From Flavobacteriales bacterium UBA2306 (GTDB taxonomy: Bacteria; Bacteroidota; Bacteroidia; Flavobacteriales; Weeksellaceae), in the NCBI GenBank assembly GCA_002345565.1, contig DDVS01000008.1:62001-126000 (forward strand): 64,000 nucleotides of DNA, read 5' to 3'. The translations under genes and the position numbers were made by a program. Below are positions 34,607-41,908 of this stretch, piece by piece. The notes below the pieces were generated by a model, which was given only the letters and a program-made list of their open reading frames with translations, was not told the DNA's origin and did no database searches. Each line of letters starts with the position of its first letter. Positions within the stretch are counted from its first letter, which is position 1.

Positions 34607-35695
34607 TTAAACAGTTTCTGTAGGTAAATCTTCATCCACGCCATTATTCATATGCATAGCTTTCGGACGAAGACGATTTTCTACCAGATCCTGATATTCG
34701 TTTCTATTCTTAAAAATTTTAATTGCTGTGAAAATAGCTTCCGAAAAAGAAGTTTCATCTGCCAAATTTTTTCCCGCAATGTCATAAGCAACTCCGTGGT
34801 CTGGAGAAGTTCTTACAAAAGGAAGTCCAGCTGAATAATTCACGCCTTCTTCATAAGCGATTGTTTTGAAAGGTGCCAATCCTTGGTCGTGATACATTGC
34901 CAAAACAGCATCAAAAGCTTTATATTTCTCCGGTTGGAAAAAACTATCTGCCGGATAAGGTCCAAATGCTAAAGTTCCGTTATTGAAAAGTTCTTTTATC
35001 GCAGGTTCAATGATTTCAATTTCTTCTTTGCCAATTACACCGCCATCACCAGCATGAGGATTGAGTCCAAGAACTGCAATCTTTGGTTTTTCTACGCAGA
35101 AATCTTCTTTTAGTGTTGAAACTAATTGCTTGATTTGTTTTTTTAATTTTTCTTTATTGATGTTGTTTGCAATCTCAGAAACCGGAATATGGTGTGTGGA
35201 AACAGCGACTTTCAAATCTTCTGTAACCATAAACATAACGGCTTTTTTACCGGCTTTTTCCTCGAAATATCCGGTATGTCCTGCGTGAGCGAAACCATAC
35301 TTCATCATTTCGTCCTTATTAATAGGAGCAGTTACGATAACATCAATCTCGTTGTTGAGAAGCGCTTGTGTTGCAGATTCCAAAGAATCAATCGCCATTT
35401 TTGTGGATTCTTCAGTTGGAACACCAAATTCTACATTGCTGTTCTCTTTGGTAAGATTCACCATATTGATTTTTCCGCCTTGAGCTTCTTTTGCAGAATT
35501 GATGTAATTGAAGTTCGTTTGCAGTTTGAAAACGTTTTTCTGATAAGTAAACAGTTTTCCTGAACCAAATATAACTGGCGTGAAAAAATCTGTGATGCTT
35601 TTGTCTTTCAGAGATTTTAGGATGATTTCGGGGCCGATTCCGTTGAAATCGCCGATGGAAATTCCTACTCTGATTTTATGGTGTTTGGAGCTCAT
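34607..35695 (-). CDS. pdxA: 4-hydroxythreonine-4-phosphate dehydrogenase
   Basis: Protein of 362 aa, slightly longer than the 329-aa E. coli enzyme because of a short C-terminal tail. It oxidises 4-phosphohydroxy-L-threonine in vitamin B6 synthesis. Metal-binding histidines sit in HAGHTGYFEEKAG, LGLNPHAGDGGVIGKEE and AMYHDQGLAPFK, and GISIGDFNGIGPEI is the N-terminal signature. It is divergent from ribE. Confidence 0.96.
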   Translation of the reverse strand: MSSKHHKIRVGISIGDFNGIGPEIILKSLKDKSITDFFTPVIFGSGKLFTYQKNVFKLQTNFNYINSAKEAQGGKINMVNLTKENSNVEFGVPTEESTKMAIDSLESATQALLNNEIDVIVTAPINKDEMMKYGFAHAGHTGYFEEKAGKKAVMFMVTEDLKVAVSTHHIPVSEIANNINKEKLKKQIKQLVSTLKEDFCVEKPKIAVLGLNPHAGDGGVIGKEEIEIIEPAIKELFNNGTLAFGPYPADSFFQPEKYKAFDAVLAMYHDQGLAPFKTIAYEEGVNYSAGLPFVRTSPDHGVAYDIAGKNLADETSFSEAIFTAIKIFKNRNEYQDLVENRLRPKAMHMNNGVDEDLPTETV

Positions 35696-35727
35696 TTGCT
35701 TATCTTTGACGTTTAAAATGAATTTTA

Positions 35728-35735
35728 CAAAATTA
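35728..35735 (-). promoter_or_regulatory. promoter of pdxA
   Basis: Minus-strand TAATTTTG fits the -7 box 32 nt before the pdxA ATG. The -33 element is not evident. Confidence 0.4.
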
Positions 35736-35802
35736 CGTTTTTTTAGGATAGGTTTTTGTAGGAAAGCGCTTCAATTTTATAACTAAAGTTGTATTGATGA
35801 CA

Positions 35803-35940
35803 AAAACCCTAGCCCCGATTGACTCAGAAATTATATTTTATTATTTGAATCGTCGAAACTCGTGCCTCGTTTTGCAACGACATCCTTTTTCTTTTTCCTA
35901 AAAAAGAAAAAGATATAGTGGAAAGCGGGAAATAGCTCCT
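35803..35940 (+). repeat. GC-richer intergenic element upstream of ribE
   Basis: This gap contains CCCTAGCCCCGATTGA, then CATCCTTTTTCTTTTT facing AAAAAGAAAAAGATA, then GGAAAGCGGGAAATAGCTCC. An inner TCGTT/AACGA hairpin lies at 35867-35880. From general familiarity with Flavobacteria genomes, blocks like AGCCCCGAT...GCGGGAAATAGCTCC recur in many intergenic regions, so I call it a dispersed repeat or structured RNA. That is memory-based inference, not seen in this window twice. It ends about 26 nt before ribE. Confidence 0.45.
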
Positions 35941-35965
35941 AAAAAAATATTAAATCACAAAACAA

Positions 35966-36565
35966 ATGTTCACAGGAATAATAGAAGCGACCGGAAAAGT
36001 TGAGAAAATTACAAGAAATGAAAGTAATATTGATTTTGTCTTAAGCTGTCCTTTTACACACGAATTGAAAATCGACCAAAGCCTTGCCCACAACGGATGT
36101 TGCCTCACGGTTGTGGAAATAAATAATGATACTTATAAGGTAACTGCCATCAATGGAACGCTGGAAAAAACCAATCTTGGGTTCTGGAATATTGGAACGG
36201 AAGTGAATTTGGAACGTTGTTTGAAATTCGAAGGTAGATTGGATGGACACGTTGTTCAAGGACACGTAGATAAAACCGGAACTGTGGAAAGTATCGAAGA
36301 CCAAAACGGAAGTTATTTTATTACAATTAATTACGAAGAGTCTGCCGAATATACGACAGTTCCACAAGGTTCGATTACTTTGAATGGAACAAGTTTAACG
36401 GTTGCAGAAAGTGGAAAAAATCAGTTTTCTGTGGCAATAATTCCCTACACTTGGGAGTTTACGAATATGAAGCATCTGAAAAAAGGTGATGTCGTGAATC
36501 TGGAATTCGACATCATCGGCAAGTATGTTGCGAAACTTTTGAAGAAACAAAATGTCATTGAGTGA
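35966..36565 (+). CDS. ribE: riboflavin synthase alpha chain
   Basis: Protein of 199 aa, two lumazine-binding repeats. It turns two 6,7-dimethyl-8-ribityllumazine molecules into riboflavin. MFTGIIEATGKVEKI and NGCCLTVVEI mark repeat one; GHVVQGHVDKTGTVE and NGTSLTVAE mark repeat two. No FMN riboswitch is visible upstream. Its last 14 bases overlap the following kinase gene. Confidence 0.96.
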   Translation: MFTGIIEATGKVEKITRNESNIDFVLSCPFTHELKIDQSLAHNGCCLTVVEINNDTYKVTAINGTLEKTNLGFWNIGTEVNLERCLKFEGRLDGHVVQGHVDKTGTVESIEDQNGSYFITINYEESAEYTTVPQGSITLNGTSLTVAESGKNQFSVAIIPYTWEFTNMKHLKKGDVVNLEFDIIGKYVAKLLKKQNVIE

Positions 36566-38006
36566 TTATAAAGGTTACCGGTTAAGAAACAGGGTTTTTG
36601 TTGGGTTTTTGGCGATTTGCTTCCTTAGTATTTTAACTTCGGCGGCTTTATCGTTTGTGATTTTGCGCGATAATGCCAAGATGGTAAGCAAAACCGATAT
36701 GCAGAATAAATCCGAAGCGCTGATGTCTTCTCTGGATTATGCGCTCAGTCATTCTATGGTTGAGACCAAAGATATCCCTACGGTTCTGGAGAATGAAATC
36801 TACGAGATTGCCGATATCAACAAGCACGATATCATCATCTATGACCTGAATGGGAATTATCTCCTTTCTAATAAACAGCCAAATCTTGTTGTTCAGAAAA
36901 AAATGCCTGCCGATGTCATAAAGGCCATCAAGAAAAACGGAAAACAATATGACGACAAGTCTTATGATGAAAAACTTAAAGCGACGATTGTTTCTTCTTA
37001 TATGGTTCTGAAAAACAATATGTTGGAAGATATTGCTTATGTTTATTTCCCATATTATCACAATGAGAGCGCTTATATGTCTGTTTTCAAGCATTATTTT
37101 GCTTACATCATTGGGATTAATCTTTTGATTGTTTTGTTCAGTATTTGGTTAAGTTGGATTATTTCGAATAATTTGACGGATGCGATTACACGTTTCACAT
37201 CGATGATTAGTAGAATTAATTTATTTGACAAAAATCTGCACCCAATTAAATATTACAAGAATGATGAACTGAGTGCATTAGTGAAAGCTTATAATAAAAT
37301 GATCTCGGAAATTGCAGACCAGCGGGAACGGCTAAGTTATACAGAAAAACAGTCTGCCTGGCAGGAAATGGCGAAACAAGTGGCACACGAAGTGAAAAAT
37401 CCGCTCACGCCAATGAAGCTGATGATGCAGAATTTTGAAAGGAAATTTGATGTTGATGATCCTAATGTTACAAAAAAAGTCAAGAATTTGAGCGAAGTTA
37501 TTATCGGGCAGATTGATGTCATCAGTAGAGTAGCAAGTGCTTTCTCTGAGTTTGCGCAACTGCCACAAAGAAATGATGAAGAAATTTCTCTGAATAAAGA
37601 AGTGAAAAATGTGCTCAAGATTTTTAGTGATGAGAATATCTTTGTCCATTCCAATCAAGATCATATCAAAATGAAAATCGATAAGGATTACTTGGCCAGA
37701 ATTATCACTAATCTTGTTACCAACGCAAGCCAGGCAAAATCAGAGTCCAGAAAGTCTATTATTAACGTAGATCTGGAGAAAATTGAAAAAAGAATCAGGA
37801 TTACGGTGCAAGATAACGGCGTCGGAATTCCGCAAGATAAAATCAATAAAATATTTGACCCGAATTTCACTTCGAAAAATAGCGGAATGGGAATCGGATT
37901 GACAATGGTAAAACGAATGGTGGAGGATTATAATGGAACGATTACCGTTGCGTCAGAAGTTGATAAAGGAGCAACTTTCACAATTTCAATGCCTTCAAAT
38001 CTATAA
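36552..38006 (+). CDS. membrane sensor histidine kinase (NtrY-like)
   Basis: Protein of 484 aa. An N-terminal helix (residues 15-38), a periplasmic sensor region to about 175, a second helix, a HAMP-like segment, then the kinase core with phosphoacceptor His in MAKQVAHEVKNPLTPMKLM. ATPase boxes are LVTNASQAK (N), DNGVGIP (G1) and GMGIGLTMVKRMVE (G2). Start overlaps ribE by 14 nt, and trmN-type methyltransferase follows with the stop touching its ATG. No response regulator is adjacent, so the partner is elsewhere. Confidence 0.92.
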   Translation: MSLSDYKGYRLRNRVFVGFLAICFLSILTSAALSFVILRDNAKMVSKTDMQNKSEALMSSLDYALSHSMVETKDIPTVLENEIYEIADINKHDIIIYDLNGNYLLSNKQPNLVVQKKMPADVIKAIKKNGKQYDDKSYDEKLKATIVSSYMVLKNNMLEDIAYVYFPYYHNESAYMSVFKHYFAYIIGINLLIVLFSIWLSWIISNNLTDAITRFTSMISRINLFDKNLHPIKYYKNDELSALVKAYNKMISEIADQRERLSYTEKQSAWQEMAKQVAHEVKNPLTPMKLMMQNFERKFDVDDPNVTKKVKNLSEVIIGQIDVISRVASAFSEFAQLPQRNDEEISLNKEVKNVLKIFSDENIFVHSNQDHIKMKIDKDYLARIITNLVTNASQAKSESRKSIINVDLEKIEKRIRITVQDNGVGIPQDKINKIFDPNFTSKNSGMGIGLTMVKRMVEDYNGTITVASEVDKGATFTISMPSNL

Positions 38007-38711
38007 ATGAAACCTTTCCGATTTCAACAATTTGATATCCATCAAAGTTCTGATGTTTTCCGAGTTGGAACAGATGCGGTTTTGATAGGCGCTTTATCGA
38101 ATGTTGTTAATGCCAAAAAAATTCTCGAAGTTGGTACAGGAACAGGAATTATTTCTCTGATGTTAGCGCAAAGAAATCCGAACGCTAATATTTTAGCCAT
38201 TGATATTAATGCTGAAGCCGTAAATGTTTCTCAAAATAATTTTTCTAATTCTCCTTTTTCTGATAAAATCAAAAGTCAACTTCAAGATTTTAAAATTTTT
38301 GAAACTGACGAGAAGTTTGATTTAATTATTTCAAATCCGCCTTATTTTGAAATTAATAATTCTGAAAAAGATGTTTTAGCAAGACAAAGATTGGAATTGG
38401 ATTTCTCGGATTTAATTAAGAAGTCAAGTCAATTGCTTTCTGATGAAGGCTTATTTTCCGTTATTATTCCAATTGATTCCGAGAAGGAGTTTACTAAGAT
38501 TTGTCTTAATAATAATTTATTTCTTCAAAGAAAAATTATTATCAAAGGAATCGAAACCGCTGAACCGAAAAGAGTAGTTTTAGAATATTCTTTAAAAGAA
38601 TCAGAAACAAAAATAGAGAATTTTGTCATAGAAAAATCGCCAAGAGTTTATTCAAATGAATATCTTGAGATTACAAAAGATTTCCATTTATTCAATAAAA
38701 AATCTCTCTGA
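38007..38711 (+). CDS. tRNA1(Val) A37 N6-methyltransferase
   Basis: Protein of 234 aa, class I SAM-dependent methyltransferase of the YfiC/TrmN6 family. The SAM loop is ILEVGTGTGIISLMLAQR, and the N6-adenine catalytic motif is NPPYFE. It would modify A37 of tRNA-Val. The ATG follows the kinase stop with no spacer (TAAATG), so coupling is likely. Confidence 0.9.
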   Translation: MKPFRFQQFDIHQSSDVFRVGTDAVLIGALSNVVNAKKILEVGTGTGIISLMLAQRNPNANILAIDINAEAVNVSQNNFSNSPFSDKIKSQLQDFKIFETDEKFDLIISNPPYFEINNSEKDVLARQRLELDFSDLIKKSSQLLSDEGLFSVIIPIDSEKEFTKICLNNNLFLQRKIIIKGIETAEPKRVVLEYSLKESETKIENFVIEKSPRVYSNEYLEITKDFHLFNKKSL

Positions 38712-38730
38712 ATTTTCAAAGAGGTTTGTA
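38698..38730 (+). terminator. weak hairpin after the methyltransferase
   Basis: AAATCTCT pairs with AGAGGTTT (one G-T pair) around a 14-nt loop that includes the stop codon. Modest stem; possible terminator for the ribE operon. Confidence 0.4.
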
Positions 38731-38788
38731 TTATAAAGTTTTAGAATTAGAATCTAAAGTCTAAATTCTATTCTCTAATTTCTATATT

Positions 38789-39499
38789 TTATTCGAATAA
38801 TTCCGCTGTATCCAAAACAGAAACTTCGCCATTTTCACATCTGATAGCTTCTCCCGGATAATTCTGAATCATATGATAATCGTGCGTCGCCATTACTACG
38901 GCACAATGATTTTCTTCTGCCAGATTTTTAAGAAGAGACATAATATCATTGGAAGTTTCCGGGTCCAGATTTCCTGTTGGCTCATCTGCAAGAATTAATT
39001 CCGGATGATTAAGAAGCGCTCTGGCAATCGCGGCACGTTGTTGCTCTCCACCAGAAAGCTGATGTGGCATTTTGTGCTTTTTAGTCTTCATTCCAACACT
39101 GGAAAGCACTTCGTCGATTCTATTTTCCATTTGTTGTTTATCTTTCCAGCCTGTAGCTTGTAGAACAAAAAGAAGATTTTTTTCAATATTTCTATCCGGC
39201 AAAAGTTGAAAATCCTGAAAAACGATTCCTAATTTTCTTCTCAAGTTAGGAACATCAGATTGCTTCAGTTTTTTTAAATCAAAGCCTGCGACTTGTCCGC
39301 TTCCGGCCTGCAAAGGAAGTTGCCCGTAAAGAACTTTCAGAAGAGAACTTTTTCCCGAACCTGTTTTTCCAATCAGATAACAGAATTTTCCTTTTTTGAT
39401 GTGGAGGTCTACATTATTTAGAACAGTAAAGTTTTTCTGAACAATTTTAGCATTGCTCAAGTCTATAATATCAACACCTGGGTCATTTCTGTGTGGCAT
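38789..39499 (-). CDS. ftsE: cell division ATP-binding protein FtsE
   Basis: Protein of 236 aa, ABC ATPase that with FtsX activates septal peptidoglycan hydrolysis. Walker A is GKTGSGKSS, the signature is LSGGEQQRAAIARAL, and Walker B is LILADEPTGNLD. ftsX is not adjacent here, which is common in Bacteroidota. LolD-type exporters are close relatives, so the name rests on overall similarity. Confidence 0.85.
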   Translation of the reverse strand: MPHRNDPGVDIIDLSNAKIVQKNFTVLNNVDLHIKKGKFCYLIGKTGSGKSSLLKVLYGQLPLQAGSGQVAGFDLKKLKQSDVPNLRRKLGIVFQDFQLLPDRNIEKNLLFVLQATGWKDKQQMENRIDEVLSSVGMKTKKHKMPHQLSGGEQQRAAIARALLNHPELILADEPTGNLDPETSNDIMSLLKNLAEENHCAVVMATHDYHMIQNYPGEAIRCENGEVSVLDTAELFE

Positions 39500-39553
39500 A
39501 AAAGGAAAAATTGATAGGTTATAATTGATAAACGATGAAACAGATTATCATTT

Positions 39554-39561
39554 CAAAAATA
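39554..39561 (-). promoter_or_regulatory. promoter of ftsE
   Basis: Minus-strand TATTTTTG, 55 nt before the ftsE ATG, with a TTG 17 nt farther upstream. Confidence 0.45.
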
Positions 39562-39607
39562 ATAAAAACATCTGGTAACAATTCTATTTTTGGCAAATTT
39601 TAACAAC

Positions 39608-39639
39608 AAAAAATGCTTGAAAATTTTCAAGCATTTTTT
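39608..39639 (-). terminator. terminator of rpmH
   Basis: A perfect 32-base palindrome (39608-39639) with TGCTTGAAAATTTTCAAGCA at its centre and T runs both ways. It lies 21 nt past the rpmH stop. Confidence 0.85.
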
Positions 39640-39660
39640 GTATATGATAATTTTAAGAAA

Positions 39661-39819
39661 TTATCTCTTAGCGCGAGATGCACTAACAGTTAAGCTCTTT
39701 CTGCCTTTCGCTCTTCTAGCTGCCAACACTCTTCTTCCGTTTGGTGTAGACATTCTTTCACGGAAACCGTGCTTGTTTCTTTTTTTTCTTTCAGATGGTT
39801 GGAATGTTCTTTTACTCAT
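39661..39819 (-). CDS. rpmH: 50S ribosomal protein L34 (bL34)
   Basis: A 52-aa protein starting MSKRTFQPSERKKRNKHGFR and containing MSTPNGRRVLAARRAKGRK, the standard L34 signature, with a short SLTVSASRAKR tail. It is monocistronic with its own strong promoter and terminator. rnpA and dnaA, common neighbours in other phyla, are not adjacent. Confidence 0.96.
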   Translation of the reverse strand: MSKRTFQPSERKKRNKHGFRERMSTPNGRRVLAARRAKGRKSLTVSASRAKR

Positions 39820-39862
39820 CACTAATATATTTAGTTCGTAATTCTATTAAATTTTCAGATTG

Positions 39863-39893
39863 CAAATATAGAAATATTATTTCGAATGGCAAA
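39863..39893 (-). promoter_or_regulatory. promoter of rpmH
   Basis: On the minus strand TTTG (39893-39890), 19 nt, TATATTTG (39870-39863). Full consensus match; leader of roughly 40 nt. Confidence 0.8.
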
Positions 39894-39959
39894 TATTTAA
39901 AAACTTTTTTATGTTAATTTTTTAGTTTTATCTATCATCCATATAAAACAGATTATACT

Positions 39960-39967
39960 TAGATTTG
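39960..39967 (+). promoter_or_regulatory. promoter of the DUF1648-waaA unit
   Basis: TAGATTTG fits the -7 box 22 nt before the ATG at 39990. No -33 TTTG at the expected place. Confidence 0.45.
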
Positions 39968-39989
39968 CAAGACTACTAAAATACCAAAA

Positions 39990-40466
39990 ATGAAAACCAT
40001 TTCACTCATTTTAAAAATACTATCAGCAATTATTCTCATTTTCAGTTGGGTTTTTGTAATTGTTAATTTTAAAAACTTGCCCGAAACAGTTCCTATTCAT
40101 TATGATTTTAATGGAAAACCAGATGGGTTTGGTTCCAAAAATACCAATTGGTTTTTGCTTTTTATCCAAACCGCGATGTGTTTGATGATGTTTTATTTAT
40201 CCGGAAAACCTAACTCTGTAGGGGTTAATATTCCAAAGAATCTAAAAGAAAATAAAGCCTATGGCGGGTTTGTAGTAAGTTGCATATTGTTTCTTGTGAT
40301 GTCACTTTTCGGGGTAATTAATTATGAAAGCGTATTAAATGGTTTAGGAAAAACTTCAGGTTTAAGTTCTTTAACCAATTATTTATTAGGCTTAATTTTA
40401 GTTTTTATAATTGGAATGATGATTTGGTCTTGGTTGCTTTCTAAACGTCAAAATCTACAAAAGTAA
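39990..40466 (+). CDS. DUF1648 domain membrane protein
   Basis: Protein of 158 aa with four hydrophobic helices. The stretch LPETVPIHYDFNGKPDGFGS is the DUF1648 signature, found in SdpI-like and other membrane proteins. Function unknown. Its stop is 4 nt before waaA, so the two are probably co-transcribed. Confidence 0.85.
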   Translation: MKTISLILKILSAIILIFSWVFVIVNFKNLPETVPIHYDFNGKPDGFGSKNTNWFLLFIQTAMCLMMFYLSGKPNSVGVNIPKNLKENKAYGGFVVSCILFLVMSLFGVINYESVLNGLGKTSGLSSLTNYLLGLILVFIIGMMIWSWLLSKRQNLQK

Positions 40467-40470
40467 TAGA

Positions 40471-41778
40471 ATGAAATCGCTATACAATCTTTTCGTTTAT
40501 TTATTGATTTTTGGGATGAAAATATTTTCTCTCTTCGATTCCAAAACAAAAAAAGGAGTCCGGGGAAGAAAAGAATCTTTGAAAATCGTTCGTGAAAAAA
40601 TCCAGGGAAAAAAAGTGCTTTGGATGCACGCTGCGAGTTTGGGCGAGTATGAACAAGGCCTGCCGGTTCTCGAAAAATTAAAAGAACAATTCCCAGAACA
40701 CAAAACTCTGGTGACTTTTTTTTCACCTTCAGGTTATGAAAATGTAAAGAAAAGAAAGCAGATTGCCGATGCTATTTGTTACTTGCCTTTTGACAGGAAA
40801 AAAGATGTTAAAGAATTTGTTTCCACTTTTGATACGGAGATTTTCTTTACCGTGAAATATGATTATTGGTACAATCTTTTAGAAGAACTGAAAAATAGAG
40901 GGACAAAAAATTATGTGATTTCGGCTTTGTTTTATGAGCATCAGGTTTTCTTTGAAAGTTATGGGAAATGGTTTGCAAAACAGCTTCAGAAAAATATTGA
41001 TTGGTTTTTTCATCAGACGATTAAATCTTTGGCTTTAGCAAAAAAAATCGGACTAACTAATTCTACTGTTTCCGGCGATACAAGATTTGACAGAGTTAAA
41101 CAATTTCTCGACAGAGATAATCATTTGGAATTCATAGAGGAGTTCAAAGCGGATAAAAAACTGATTGTTTTTGGAAGCAGCTGGCACGCAGAAGAAGATA
41201 TTGCGCAGGTGTTGGTAAAAAAACTACCGGAGACCAAAATCATAATTGCACCACACGATTTGCACCGAGTTTCGCATTTGAAAAATCTTTTTCCGAACGC
41301 TATTCTTTATAGTGGAATTGCGAAACCACAAAATCCTGATACAGGAAATGAAACAAATTCACAATTTAACGATTTTACAAACTCACAAATTCTAATCATC
41401 GATTCCATCGGGAAGTTGTCCAAATTGTATTCTTATGCAGATTTGGCGGTTGTTGGCGGAGGATTTCATTCGGCTGGTTTGCACAATATTCTGGAAGCAG
41501 CGGTTTACGGCGTTCCTGTTGTTTTTGGAAATCAATACAAAAAAAATCCGGAAGCTGATACTTTGATTGAAGCAAAAGGCGGGAAAAGTTTTGATGATTT
41601 TGTAGCAGCTTCGGCTTTCATTAAAGAAGTCATTAAAAAAGATGCTCAAACCGAAGGCGAAGAAAAATCTTACCTTAAAGAAATGTCGGAAAAAGCCTTT
41701 GGATTTGTCAATTCTCAACCCCATTCTACGGAGATTATTGTGAAGAAAATTATGACGCAAAGTTCCAAAGATTCTTAA
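40471..41778 (+). CDS. waaA: 3-deoxy-D-manno-octulosonic acid transferase
   Basis: Protein of 435 aa, GT30 enzyme that joins Kdo to lipid A precursor at the inner membrane. VLWMHAASLGEYEQGLPVLE, LVTFFSPSGYENVKKRK and AVVGGGFHSAGLHNILEAAVYG are diagnostic; the N-terminal helix anchors it. Central insertion around residue 290-305 (QNPDTGNETNSQFNDFTNSQ) is low complexity. It shows the cell makes Kdo-containing LPS. Confidence 0.94.
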   Translation: MKSLYNLFVYLLIFGMKIFSLFDSKTKKGVRGRKESLKIVREKIQGKKVLWMHAASLGEYEQGLPVLEKLKEQFPEHKTLVTFFSPSGYENVKKRKQIADAICYLPFDRKKDVKEFVSTFDTEIFFTVKYDYWYNLLEELKNRGTKNYVISALFYEHQVFFESYGKWFAKQLQKNIDWFFHQTIKSLALAKKIGLTNSTVSGDTRFDRVKQFLDRDNHLEFIEEFKADKKLIVFGSSWHAEEDIAQVLVKKLPETKIIIAPHDLHRVSHLKNLFPNAILYSGIAKPQNPDTGNETNSQFNDFTNSQILIIDSIGKLSKLYSYADLAVVGGGFHSAGLHNILEAAVYGVPVVFGNQYKKNPEADTLIEAKGGKSFDDFVAASAFIKEVIKKDAQTEGEEKSYLKEMSEKAFGFVNSQPHSTEIIVKKIMTQSSKDS

Positions 41779-41908
41779 ATAGATGTAAAATTAGAAATGA
41801 TGGAGAATGGATTGAAAATAAAGCTTTTATATTTGTTAAAATTCCTTAAATTTGAAACTGAAAATTAAAATAAAAAACCTATTGTTATAAAATTAAATTT
41901 TTTAAAAA

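Noticed and set aside
35966..35966. FMN riboswitch before ribE
   Set aside because: The conserved RFN-element blocks are not present in 35696-35965.
36648..37664. Antisense frames of 105-148 codons opposite the histidine kinase
   Set aside because: They overlap a complete kinase gene and show no domain; no promoter is seen.
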